A DNA stretch of 64,000 nt from contig NZ_JAJSON010000025.1 in NCBI RefSeq assembly GCF_022410465.1, positions 310,001 to 374,000 on the forward strand, in the 5' to 3' direction. The position numbers were made by a program, and so were the translations under genes. This document shows, piece by piece, positions 22,920-30,912 of this stretch. The notes beneath the pieces were generated by a model. It was not told the origin of the DNA and ran no database searches. It saw only the letters and a program-made list of their open reading frames with translations. The stretch comes from Christiangramia crocea (GTDB lineage: Bacteria; Bacteroidota; Bacteroidia; Flavobacteriales; Flavobacteriaceae). How positions within the stretch are numbered: position 1 is the stretch's first letter; each line of letters opens with the position of its first letter.

Positions 22920-24461
22920 ATGAAAAAGTTTATCGTAATAATATTAGCTCTAATCACTTTTGGATGCGCGGAGGACTATCTGGATAGAAGCTCACTAACA
23001 GCCCTATCTGAGAATTCTTTTTGGCAGAACGAATCAGATGCCTTATTAGGCATCAATGGAATTTATGATGCACTGCAGAGTCGAGTACTATACAGTGGAA
23101 ATTTGAGTGGGCAAATAGGACTACCTCATCATGACAGTTTTGGCGATAATAGTTTTAACAGATGGAAATGGGAAGGGGGCGGAAGATATGTTGAAGCAAA
23201 TATTGATCCTTCTCATTCTTTATTTCGAAATTTCTGGAATTCTCTATATAGTGGAATTGGCAGAGCGAATGCTGCGATTGAAAGAATCGCTGAAATTCCA
23301 GAAGAAAATATTACTGAAGAAAAAAGATCACAGCTGCTTGGTCAAGCCAAGTTTTTAAGAGCATTATTCTATTACCATATCGCAGTATATTTCGAGCAGG
23401 CTCCATTAATATTAGAGGTTCAAACACTCGAGGAAGCCTATGTTGAAAAAAATTCATATGAAGAAATTTCTAACCAAATCGTACAAGATTTGGAGGAAGC
23501 TATTTCTGTGTTACCCCCAGCATATCCAGATAACCAATATGGTTACGCAACGCAAGGCGCAGCAAAAGGGATTTTGGCTAGGTTCCATATATATAATGGA
23601 AATTACCAGGAGGTTGTTAATCTAACCGGGGACCTCATGGGAGCAGGGTATTCCCTGGAAAGTGATTATGCAACCCTATTTACTCAGGCTGGTGAGTTTT
23701 CAGATGAAATACTATTTTCCGTTCGGTTTTTTCAGGATCCAGCAACCGGAAATGGAGAAACATTTTCAGCTACATATCAAGGAATTCCGAAGGTTGACCA
23801 CCAACCTATGCCCAATGCTGTTAATAGTTATTATGCTAAAGATGGTTTACCAATAGAGGAATCACCGCTTTTCGATCCCGAAAATGAAGGAGAGAACAGA
23901 GATCCCCGAGCAAAAATATCAGTTTTCTTTGAAGGCGATATATTTAATTTAGATTTAAATCGTTCATTTACCGGTAATACTAATACTGGCTATGGATATC
24001 GGAAATATACCAGAATGCAAGCCTCGGCAGATGGAACTGTTAACGTATTCGGTCCTGGAAGTCAAGATTTCATTGTTCTCAGATATGCAGACGTATTGCT
24101 AATGAGAGCTGAAGCACTTACCGAGTTGGGACAACTGGAAGAAGTTCCAGAGTTATTAAATATGGTTCGTGAACGTGTTGGTATGCCTACTGTAGAAGAA
24201 GTGGAAGGCACTGGTCTTAGTCAAAGTGAACTTAGAGAAATTGTTAGACATGAGAGACGGGTAGAGCTTATGTTTGAAGGTCTTCGCTTTTTTGACCTGA
24301 AACGTTGGGATAAAATGGAAGAGGCATATATGAGAATTTCAGAGGACAATGTGCCTGCTTATAATCCTAATTATAGAGGTATACGATCTACTAGTTTTCC
24401 TATTCCATTGAGCGAATTAGATGCAAATCCTAATTTAACCCAAAATCCAGGCTGGGATTGA
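22920..24461 (+). CDS. SusD/RagB-like glycan-binding lipoprotein
   Basis: This 513-aa surface glycan-binding lid of SusC has a lipobox with Cys16 (ITFGC). The N-terminal SusD block follows (LDRSSLTALSENSFW and the later FLRALFYYHIA), with TPR-like helices. The C-terminal RagB/SusD domain carries FIVLRYADVLLMRAEAL and RRVELMFEGLRFFDLKRW. It is coupled to SusC by a 5-bp gap. A strong hairpin terminator follows, so it ends the core import transcript. Confidence 0.96.
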   Translation: MKKFIVIILALITFGCAEDYLDRSSLTALSENSFWQNESDALLGINGIYDALQSRVLYSGNLSGQIGLPHHDSFGDNSFNRWKWEGGGRYVEANIDPSHSLFRNFWNSLYSGIGRANAAIERIAEIPEENITEEKRSQLLGQAKFLRALFYYHIAVYFEQAPLILEVQTLEEAYVEKNSYEEISNQIVQDLEEAISVLPPAYPDNQYGYATQGAAKGILARFHIYNGNYQEVVNLTGDLMGAGYSLESDYATLFTQAGEFSDEILFSVRFFQDPATGNGETFSATYQGIPKVDHQPMPNAVNSYYAKDGLPIEESPLFDPENEGENRDPRAKISVFFEGDIFNLDLNRSFTGNTNTGYGYRKYTRMQASADGTVNVFGPGSQDFIVLRYADVLLMRAEALTELGQLEEVPELLNMVRERVGMPTVEEVEGTGLSQSELREIVRHERRVELMFEGLRFFDLKRWDKMEEAYMRISEDNVPAYNPNYRGIRSTSFPIPLSELDANPNLTQNPGWD

Positions 24462-24485
24462 TTTAAAAATTAATTACCAATTATT

Positions 24486-24523
24486 AAAAGGCTATTAATC
24501 TCTTGATTTTGATAGCCTTTTTT
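24486..24523 (+). terminator. terminator after susD
   Basis: AAAAGGCTAT at 24486-24495 pairs with ATAGCCTTTT at 24512-24521 (10 bp, 16-base loop), and the T tract continues to 24523. The next gene starts only 12 bp later, so its expression may depend on readthrough. This is the attenuation pattern often seen after susCD. Confidence 0.85.
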
Positions 24524-24534
24524 AAATAAATAAT

Positions 24535-26160
24535 ATGAATAATTCAAACATTTTATTAATTCTATTTTTACTTTTTTCCTTACCACTTCTCGCGAATGAT
24601 TATTACGTTCATGCTGCAATTGGTTCGGATAAAAATAATGGCCTTTCTCCTCGTTACCCTTTTAAAACCTTAGCGGCCTTAAAAAATATTAGCTTTAAAG
24701 CTGGAGACACAATTTTCCTATCATCTAATACAATACATCAAGGAAATATTGAAATCAAAAACTTTTCAGGTACCAGTAAAGAGCCCCTCGTCATCACTTC
24801 ATACTCCTGGTTAGGTAATGAAGGTTTACCTGCTAATGCTATAATTGACTTTAAAGGTTTGGCTAATGGGATCTTAATTGAAAATTCAAGTAATGTTAAA
24901 GTACATAATATCACTGTTACCGGTGATGGACACGAAGGAGCCTCTAACAGAAATGAAATGACATGTGGAGTTTTGGTACTGTCTAGCCAGTCACAAAATA
25001 TGCAGGATATTCTTCTTAGTGAGTTAAAAATTCAGAATGTCTTTAATAAGAATATAAATTTCAAGAGAGGGAAAGAGGAAGTAAGAACAGCAAATGGCAC
25101 ACAGGCTTATGGTTGGGGAATAAGAGTTATAAACGGTGAGAACTCAGCTATAAAAAATATAAGAATTGAAAATAACCTGATAGAGAACGTAAGCCATACT
25201 GGAATAAAACTTAGTGGCAATAATAAAACATTAACCCAGGTAGAAATTCTAAATAATGAAGTTAGGTATACTGGCGGTCCGGGTATACAAATGTCAAGAG
25301 TAGATCAGGTTGAAGTACGCGGGAATACTGTCCAGCATTCAGGCAGTAACAATGATAGCAGGAAATGGGGCCGCGGAAGTGGATTATGGACCTGGGGATC
25401 TTCGAATGTTTTAATAGAGAAAAATAAATTCCTTTTTGCCAATGGGCCGGCCGATTCTGCAGGCGCTCATATCGATTTTAATTGTGAAAACGTTATTATT
25501 CAGTACAATTTAAGTGCCTATAATGCAGGAGGATTTTGTGAAATACTGGGTAACAACTATAACTGTATTTACAGATATAATTTGAGCATTAACGATGGGC
25601 AAAGGATTAAAGGTCAAGAAGGCGCATTCCAGGAAGGAAAGATCTTTTGGCTAAGTGGATATCAGGGGAAAGATCAGAAAAGAAAAGGCCCGGTTAATAC
25701 GTATTTCTATAATAACACTATTTATACAGATGGGAGTTACACCCCGAAAATTGCAATTGAACAATCCAGTAAAGGGATTTTAATTGCCAATAATATATTT
25801 GCATTGAAAGGTAATACTAAATTAGTTATGGGAGATCAATATAATCCTGAAAAGAAAAGCGATGAAATAGCAAAAAATATAATATTTACAAATAATCTTT
25901 ATTTAAATGACGAGAGTTGGCCCAATAACATCTATCCAAAAGACCAAAATCCAATTTTCGAAAATCCTGAATTCAAAAACGAAGGGAGCTTAATGATAGA
26001 AGGATATATTCCTCAAAATAAGTATCATATAAAAAAGGGGATAGAAATTTATCCGCTGCCGGGGGACAATTTTAGAACTTTGCAGGAATTGAATTTACCA
26101 AAAGACCTGCTTGATAAAAAAATACAGGAAAGTAAATTTATTGGTGCAATAAATCCATAA
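24535..26160 (+). CDS. secreted right-handed parallel beta-helix protein (putative glycan-active enzyme)
   Basis: This 541-aa protein has a signal peptide (about 1-20, LPLLANDYYV). It begins with the pattern DYYVHAAIGSDKNNGLSPRYPFKTLAAL, the usual entry to DUF1565/pectate-lyase-like beta-helices. PbH1-type rungs follow: repeated Asn-rich turns such as VKVHNITVTGDG, VEILNNEVRYTGGPG and VEVRGNTVQHSGSN, to about residue 430. The folds that share this shape include polysaccharide lyases and glycosidases of families acting on galactans, but I see no motif that decides among them. It follows SusD closely and is the only candidate for the endo-acting or first enzyme on the import arm. The C-terminal ~60 residues look like a separate small cap. 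Confidence 0.75.
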   Translation: MNNSNILLILFLLFSLPLLANDYYVHAAIGSDKNNGLSPRYPFKTLAALKNISFKAGDTIFLSSNTIHQGNIEIKNFSGTSKEPLVITSYSWLGNEGLPANAIIDFKGLANGILIENSSNVKVHNITVTGDGHEGASNRNEMTCGVLVLSSQSQNMQDILLSELKIQNVFNKNINFKRGKEEVRTANGTQAYGWGIRVINGENSAIKNIRIENNLIENVSHTGIKLSGNNKTLTQVEILNNEVRYTGGPGIQMSRVDQVEVRGNTVQHSGSNNDSRKWGRGSGLWTWGSSNVLIEKNKFLFANGPADSAGAHIDFNCENVIIQYNLSAYNAGGFCEILGNNYNCIYRYNLSINDGQRIKGQEGAFQEGKIFWLSGYQGKDQKRKGPVNTYFYNNTIYTDGSYTPKIAIEQSSKGILIANNIFALKGNTKLVMGDQYNPEKKSDEIAKNIIFTNNLYLNDESWPNNIYPKDQNPIFENPEFKNEGSLMIEGYIPQNKYHIKKGIEIYPLPGDNFRTLQELNLPKDLLDKKIQESKFIGAINP

Positions 26161-26163
26161 AAA

Positions 26164-26185
26164 AAGAGACTCCAATAAGTCTCTT
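26164..26185. terminator. hairpin at end of polysaccharide locus
   Basis: AAGAGACT and AGTCTCTT form an 8-bp perfect stem with a six-base loop, 4 bp after the beta-helix gene. An A tract precedes it but no T tract follows, so on the plus strand it is a stable RNA end rather than a classical intrinsic terminator. IS256-like sequence begins just downstream. Confidence 0.5.
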
Positions 26186-26246
26186 GATGGTGTAAAATAA
26201 ACTCTGTCTGAAGAGAATTTTAAATTAATTTAATTCAGACAGACCT

Positions 26247-26885
26247 ATGACAACAGAAGAACAACAAAATTTAGAGAAGAAAGTCCTGGAACAGTTTATG
26301 TCGGGCAAGAGTCTTTTTGGGAAAGATGGTGCCTTTACACTTATGTTTAAGAGTTTTATTGAAAAAGCTCTTGAAGCAGAAATGGATTCTCATCTTAATG
26401 AACAAGAGCGTTCTAGTGGCAATAAGCGCAATGGCAAAGGAAAGAGGAGGATAAAAATTGGTTTAGGAACCTTTGAGATTTATACCCCACAGGATCGTCA
26501 AAGGAGTTTTGAACCAGACTTGGGAAAGAACGCCAGACTATTAGCGGATAATCTCTCTGAGAAGATTATAAGTCTCTACGGCCTTGGAATGAGCTACTGC
26601 GACATCTCTACCCACATTAAAGAGATGTACGACACAGTTATCTCCCATACAGTTTTAAGCCAGATCATCGACAGGATCATTCCCAATGTAAAAACATGAC
26701 AGAGCCGTCCCCTGGATTTCCTTTATTGCATTGTATGGCTCGATGCCATGCATTACAAAGTGAAGGTAGATAGAAAGATAGAGCTAAGGCCCTCTACAAC
26801 ATTCTAGGCATCAATAAAGAGGGATATAAAGAAGTGCTAGGGATGTATATTTCTAAAAGCGAAGGTGCCAACTTTTGGCTCTGCT
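26247..26885 (+). pseudogene. IS256-family transposase, broken
   Basis: The first 150 codons are intact and match the N-terminal half of IS256-type mutator transposases (LEAEMDSHLNEQER, NGKGKRRIKIG, PQDRQRSFEP, ISLYGLGMSYCDIS). A TGA at 26697 stands where the family has Trp before QSRPL. The frame resumes (IVWLDAMHYKVKV), then shifts by one position near 26786 and continues (KALYNILGINKEGYKEVLG, SEGANFWL) until similarity stops at about 26885. There it runs straight into a fragment of another gene. The catalytic core after the first DDE aspartate (WLDA) is therefore lost. Inactive remnant. Confidence 0.9.
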
Positions 26886-27029
26886 GCAGTTTCTATTACG
26901 GCATTAATTAATGCTACTCGAACCAATTACGTTCACTGCCGGAAGGGCTAATCCCTTCTTTTTCGCATAATTGAATATTTCCTGTACTTCTTTTCCTGTG
27001 GCTACGCCTGCTTTGATATTATGACTCAT
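26886..27029 (-). pseudogene. 5' fragment of class II fructose-bisphosphate aldolase gene
   Basis: The minus-strand frame from the ATG at 27029 (MSHNIKAGVATGKEVQEI, then KKKGLALPAVNVIGSSSIN) is the conserved N-terminus of Bacteroidetes class II fructose-bisphosphate aldolase. After about 41 codons an extra TAAT breaks the frame. The expected AVIETAA follows in another frame before the sequence meets the IS256 remnant. Only about 48 of some 355 codons remain. A functional copy must be elsewhere in the genome, so this is a stray piece left by recombination. Confidence 0.85.
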
Positions 27030-27209
27030 AGTTTTGTTGATTAAGCACAGAAAATTAATAAAATTAAATCCTATTCCAGCTACTAAATTCTGATCTTTAG
27101 GGGTGAAAACACTCAAAAATAGTTACTTAACCGTTTTCGTTACTTATGAGTTTTTGGACATTCCCTTTTTTTATGGATTAATTGCAAAAAATTGATTATT
27201 ATCCTGCCA

Positions 27210-27560
27210 TCAATTTGCTTCGAGAAGATTCTTTAATACAACAGCCTGATTATTTTTTTCATCTTTTGCCGCGTATACAAGTCTTATTCGATTTTCTTTG
27301 GCCACCTTTCGAACATTTTCAAGTAATTCCTTTTTATCCTTTAATTCTTCCTTATACTTCTTTGAAAATTCTTCAAATTTCTCTAGATTATAACCAAACC
27401 ACTTTCTCAATTCATAACTGGGAGCAATTTCATTTTTCCACTCATCCAGTCGGGCGGCCTATTTTGACACTCCTCGTGGCCAAATTCTATCCACTAAAAT
27501 CCTATAGCCATCCTTATCATAAGGTTTTTCATAGATACGTTTAGTTCTAATAGTTTTCAT
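27210..27560 (-). pseudogene. DUF488 family gene with one in-frame stop
   Basis: Translation from the ATG at 27560 gives KTIRTKRIYEKPYDKDGYR, then ILVDRIWPRGVSK, an amber codon at 27459-27461 (codon 34), and AARLDEWKNEIAPSYELRKW to the normal end near YAAKDEKNNQAVVL. This is the full DUF488 family domain (about 116 aa), with the GVSK-x-AARLDEW motif interrupted. Glu is the common residue there, and GAG to TAG is one substitution. No frameshift is present, so the damage is recent, or the shortened 66-residue product from an internal ATG at 27410 is made. Function in the family is unclear. Confidence 0.85.
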
Positions 27561-27620
27561 TTTTCGAAATTTACTCAGGATCTGCTCTTACACGGTAAAT
27601 AAATATAGAATTTGCAACAA

Positions 27621-28952
27621 TCAAAAATTAATAACGCTATCCAATGCCTCATCAGCTTCCCGATGAATAAAATTCGCCTGGTAATTCAGTGTTGTTTTTA
27701 AATCACTATGCCTATATAATTTCTGTAGCATTAAAGGGTGAATTCTATCACCTGCAATATTTCCGAAACTATGGCGGGCTATATGATTCGATAATGTTTT
27801 ATCAATACCACAGAGTTTAGCTATCTTTTTTAAATATGTATTGAGAAGTTTAGTAGTGCTTTTTGTCCGGGTATAAATTTGTTCAGCTTGGGTTTTATCT
27901 ACTTCCCGTAAGAAAGGAAATAAATATCCATTATTGATTTTCTTATCAGGCCTATAATATTCAATAATAGCCTTAGCCTTATCCGGTATTTTTAAACTTA
28001 ATGGTTTTCCATTTTTTTCCATGACATAATATAACCGGTCGTCCCTGAAATCAGACCATTTTAATTTAATGACATCTGAAATTCGCATCCCAGCAAAATA
28101 GAATGAAAACAACCATATGTTATGAGTATGCCATATAGTTGAATATTTCTCTAGATCGAGTGATTCAATTTTCTCAATTTCTTCTACATTCAATCCTATT
28201 TTATTACCTGAGGATATTCTAATTTTTTCCTTTTCACCAGCAAAAGGATAATACTTCTGAGCAATTACTCCTTCTTTAATGGCAATATTATAGAGTGTTC
28301 TTATGAAAATAAGCTGGTTGGTTATGGTTCTTGGTTTTTGATTCAGATAAGAAGTACAGAATGTTTTATATTTTCTTATAAATGACTCATCTATATCCCG
28401 GAATTTCAGGTTCTCATTTTTTTTAAAATAGGAGACTCCATCCATCCAATGATATTTAGATTTTCTTGCATCGCTAATTCGCATTAAACGCCGTTGTTTA
28501 ATCTCTCGAATGGCTTTTGATTTGTTTCTGGAACTCTTTAGATTTATAAATTCTTCGATATTATAAAGTATGGATAATTGTGCTTTTGCAACTGAAAACA
28601 CCCCTGTATCATATTTACTCTGTATATGTTCAGTAGCAATAGCAAAGAATGATTTTAAACCGTCTGGACCTTTCAATTTTTGCTTTATTTGATTCGGAGT
28701 AATTTTAGTTTCTGAATTGAAATAAATATCATCGACTTCAATCATTTTTTTCATCAAAAAATTATTTAACTTTTTAAAGTTTGGATGAGTCTTTCTTACC
28801 TTACCAGCAGTGTCATCCCAATCCTTTTCAAAAACAGAATGTCCCAGCCAGACATAATTCGTTTTATAATTTTCGCTAATTCTCAAGGCTAGAGGTATTC
28901 TTCCATCCTTCTTTTTCATGTTTTTTCTCAAAACAATCTTCAAATTTGCCAT
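27621..28952 (-). CDS. tyrosine recombinase/integrase
   Basis: This protein of about 443 aa has the three-part layout of Bacteroidetes island and conjugative-transposon integrases. An arm-binding domain (about 1-85, LKIVLRKNMKKKDGRIPLAL) is followed by a SAM-like core-binding domain (about 100-225) and a catalytic domain (about 240-435). The catalytic residues seen are Arg in FAGMRISDVIKL, the HxxR set in HIARHSFGN, His in LYRHSDLKTT and the nucleophile Tyr in TLNYQANF. I place the start at 28952 (MANLKIVL), as the family does; an upstream ATG at 28985 would add 11 residues with no homology. It faces away from the tRNA-Met fragment at 29128, its likely target. Confidence 0.93.
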   Translation of the reverse strand: MANLKIVLRKNMKKKDGRIPLALRISENYKTNYVWLGHSVFEKDWDDTAGKVRKTHPNFKKLNNFLMKKMIEVDDIYFNSETKITPNQIKQKLKGPDGLKSFFAIATEHIQSKYDTGVFSVAKAQLSILYNIEEFINLKSSRNKSKAIREIKQRRLMRISDARKSKYHWMDGVSYFKKNENLKFRDIDESFIRKYKTFCTSYLNQKPRTITNQLIFIRTLYNIAIKEGVIAQKYYPFAGEKEKIRISSGNKIGLNVEEIEKIESLDLEKYSTIWHTHNIWLFSFYFAGMRISDVIKLKWSDFRDDRLYYVMEKNGKPLSLKIPDKAKAIIEYYRPDKKINNGYLFPFLREVDKTQAEQIYTRTKSTTKLLNTYLKKIAKLCGIDKTLSNHIARHSFGNIAGDRIHPLMLQKLYRHSDLKTTLNYQANFIHREADEALDSVINF

Positions 28953-29127
28953 ACATTTAAAATTTAAAACCTTGTAATATACCAAATAACCTCCAAAAAA
29001 CTAGTACAGAATAAGTACAGAATCCGTTGATTTTAAGCCATATTATATGATATCAAAATTTATTAAAAATTCATAATCAATTGATTTTCAGTACTTTTAA
29101 CAAGTGTTGATCTCTACCAGATTATTT

Positions 29128-29168
29128 TCATAACCCGGAGGTCCCGAGTTCAAATCTCGGTCTCGCTA
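29128..29168 (+). tRNA. 3' half of tRNA-Met(CAU): attachment-site remnant
   Basis: The bases from the anticodon loop to the acceptor end of an initiator-type tRNA-Met are present: CAT at 29129-29131, anticodon stem CCCGG, variable AGGTC, and T stem CCGAG/CTCGG around loop TTCAAAT (29144-29160). The acceptor strand TCTCGCT and discriminator A at 29168 complete it. The matching 5' acceptor strand (AGCGAGA), D arm and 5' anticodon stem are absent: upstream sequence is unrelated AT-rich DNA. This is what remains at one end when an element integrates in a tRNA 3' half. The orientation says the element lies to the left, with its integrase 176 bp away. Confidence 0.88.
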
Positions 29169-29174
29169 CTAAAT

Positions 29175-29203
29175 AAATCCCTTCAGTTTTGAGGGGATTT
29201 TTT
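29175..29203 (+). terminator. terminator of the original tRNA gene
   Basis: AAATCCC and GGGATTT, extended by wobble and A-T/C-G pairs, form a 10-bp stem (29175-29184 with 29191-29200) around loop AGTTTT, and T residues run to 29203. It lies 7 bp after the tRNA remnant, which supports the view that this side is native chromosome. The rest of 28953-29329 holds no gene. Confidence 0.85.
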
Positions 29204-29329
29204 ATTCCAGAACTAACATCCATAATTTACTTCATGTCTATTGTTGATTTTATGGATTAGTCTTAATATGATTTCCCTCATATAGTACCTGAACCATTTT
29301 ACTCATTTTTGTCCCTATAAAAAACTGGA

Positions 29330-29803
29330 ATGAGGAAACCTATTAAACGCCACAAAGCTCTTCAGCCTTTAAGCCGGGAACATCATTACGGATTACTTCT
29401 TTGCTGGAAGATACGGCAGGGATTTAAACTGAATATAGAGCCAGAACGAATTAAAAGTTATATTGATTGGTTCCAGTTAAATTATCTCAAACCCCATTTT
29501 GAAGCTGAAGAGAAATTGATATTTCCAATACTGGGAAATGATTATGACCTGGTAAAGCGAGCCTTGACAGAGCACCGACGTTTAGAAAAACTATTTAACC
29601 AGGAATCGGAACTTGAAAAAACACTAAAACAAATAGAAAAAGAATTGGATCTGCACATCAAGTTTGAAGAAAGGGTCCTTTTCAATAAAATTCAAAAAGA
29701 AGCTACTTCAGATCAATTGGAGGTAATTAAAGAACATCACCAGGACGGAAATTTTTCAGATGACGATTGGGAGGATCACTTCTGGATTTCGGAAAAGAAA
29801 TAG
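29330..29803 (+). CDS. hemerythrin HHE-domain protein
   Basis: This 157-aa four-helix bundle protein has the di-iron ligand set of hemerythrin-like domains: His18/His19 in SREHHYG, His56 and Glu60 in KPHFEAEEKLIFP, His82 in TEHRRL, and His109 with Glu113/Glu114 in DLHIKFEERVLF. Such proteins bind O2 or NO, or sense iron or oxygen, in the cytoplasm; which applies is not visible. It is the first gene right of the tRNA scar. It is convergent with the membrane protein that follows, with only 7 bp between their ends. Confidence 0.88.
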   Translation: MRKPIKRHKALQPLSREHHYGLLLCWKIRQGFKLNIEPERIKSYIDWFQLNYLKPHFEAEEKLIFPILGNDYDLVKRALTEHRRLEKLFNQESELEKTLKQIEKELDLHIKFEERVLFNKIQKEATSDQLEVIKEHHQDGNFSDDDWEDHFWISEKK

Positions 29804-29810
29804 AACTCTT

Positions 29811-30290
29811 CTAAAAGAAATACCAGCCGTGACTTCCGGCAACGGCTCCCAGGATAGTTAACAGACTTAAAATTAACAGCACCCAGTGTGACCGCTGAAT
29901 AAAATTAAATGTCTTTTCGGGATTAATAATTGCGTACTTCTTAAACAGCCCATGCAGTATAAAAGGTTCAAGAAAGAATAAGACTACCGTAAAGAGCAAC
30001 CAGATAAGGACCATGGCGTGAAGCCACCAGAACTGGGGATAAAGGAATCGCTCCCAGGCATCCATGGCATACAGCATAAAAAACCCACTTAAAGCCGTAA
30101 GGAACGTGGTTATTTTTGCCTGCAAAGAAAACCTGCCTTCAATCTTTTCAAAGGCTTCCATCCTTTCCCTGGGTGAGTTCATATTCTTTACTGCCGGAAT
30201 AATTACGGTAGTCACCATTGCCATACCTCCTATCCATAAAACAACAGCAAGCACATGAATAACTCTTGCCAGGGTTAAATATTCCATCAT
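29811..30290 (-). CDS. CopD/DUF2269-like four-helix membrane protein
   Basis: This 159-aa protein has four predicted membrane helices (about 6-28, 55-75, 85-110, 135-155). The conserved His13 and WIGG after the first helix start (ARVIHVLAVVLWIGGMA) and a late histidine (RSHWVLLIL) resemble CopD-type or haem-binding integral membrane proteins. Copper export or haem binding cannot be told apart here. It is convergent with the hemerythrin gene and divergent from the cupin gene across a 173-bp gap. Confidence 0.7.
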   Translation of the reverse strand: MMEYLTLARVIHVLAVVLWIGGMAMVTTVIIPAVKNMNSPRERMEAFEKIEGRFSLQAKITTFLTALSGFFMLYAMDAWERFLYPQFWWLHAMVLIWLLFTVVLFFLEPFILHGLFKKYAIINPEKTFNFIQRSHWVLLILSLLTILGAVAGSHGWYFF

Positions 30291-30376
30291 TGAGACCTAA
30301 AACAAATATGCTGGATAATATTACAAAAGCTTTTAATATTAGATTCCTTTCAAATCTGAAGTTTTATACAAAACTG

Positions 30377-30437
30377 ATTCTTATCATAGAATTGCTGAAA
30401 GCAGCCCGTTAGTTTTACCATAATTAAGAATGATTCT
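30377..30437. promoter_or_regulatory. two dyads in the divergent gap (possible operator)
   Basis: ATTCT (30377-30381) and AGAAT (30388-30392) flank TATCAT, and AGAAT (30427-30431) and ATTCT (30433-30437) flank a single G. The core TGATTCTTATCA is loosely like a metal-regulator (Fur-type) half-site pair. They lie 27-87 bp before the cupin start and behind the membrane protein start. No regulator is assigned. Confidence 0.3.
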
Positions 30438-30463
30438 AAATATAAATTTAAACTGATTTAATT

Positions 30464-30820
30464 ATGAAATATGCTTCATTAACAAAGGAACTGGAATATA
30501 ATGACAAGAAACCGGCAGTAAAGGTTTTAATGGATACCGATAGCAGCCAGGAAATTAGAATTGCGATGAAAGAGGGGCAGCAAATGAAAGAACATTCCAC
30601 TCCCTACCCCATTGTCGTGGAAATTTTTGAGGGCCATATTACTTTTGGTGCAAAGGGAGAAGTCCATGAACTCAGAAAAGGAGATGTTGTTTATCTTGAA
30701 GGTGCCATTCCACACGACCTACAGGCCGAAACAGACAGTATAATTAGGCTAAGCCTGTCAAAATCTGATAGTGCAGAGAGGGTTAAAGGTGTAGCAGAAA
30801 GTTCGTCCGAACAAAATTAA
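30464..30820 (+). CDS. small cupin-domain protein
   Basis: This 118-aa single cupin barrel (about residues 30-100) has a first motif KEHSTPYPIVVEIFEGHITF and a second EGAIPHDLQA. The first motif has a His and the second PH; the usual second His and Glu ligands are only partly kept. This family of short stand-alone cupins in Bacteroidetes is mostly uncharacterised. It stands alone, with a terminator-like structure after it. Confidence 0.8.
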   Translation: MKYASLTKELEYNDKKPAVKVLMDTDSSQEIRIAMKEGQQMKEHSTPYPIVVEIFEGHITFGAKGEVHELRKGDVVYLEGAIPHDLQAETDSIIRLSLSKSDSAERVKGVAESSSEQN

Positions 30821-30838
30821 GTGCCTAAATTATGACAT

Positions 30839-30912
30839 CCTCTCATATCTTAGAGGAAGCCCCAATTTAAATACCAATATCACCGCAACCTCTTTAAAAT
30901 TAAAGGTTTTTT
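30839..30912 (+). terminator. hairpins after the cupin gene
   Basis: CCTCT/AGAGG (30839-30843 with 30852-30856) is a short stem without a T tract. The second structure, AACCT-TT paired with AAAGGTT (30887-30894 with 30902-30908, one bulged C), runs into TTTTTT at 30907-30912 and looks like the real plus-strand terminator. It overlaps the stop codon of the convergent muramidase gene. Confidence 0.55.

Noticed and set aside
26188-26246. Possible left terminal inverted repeat of the IS256 element
   Set aside because: The right end is lost, so no partner exists to prove the repeat.
27182-27544. 120-aa plus-strand frame over the DUF488 region
   Set aside because: The minus strand shows clear DUF488 similarity over the same bases; this frame is its shadow.
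28953-28985. Upstream integrase start adding 11 residues
   Set aside because: Family proteins begin at MANLK-type starts and the added residues (MVYYKVLNFKC) have no similarity.
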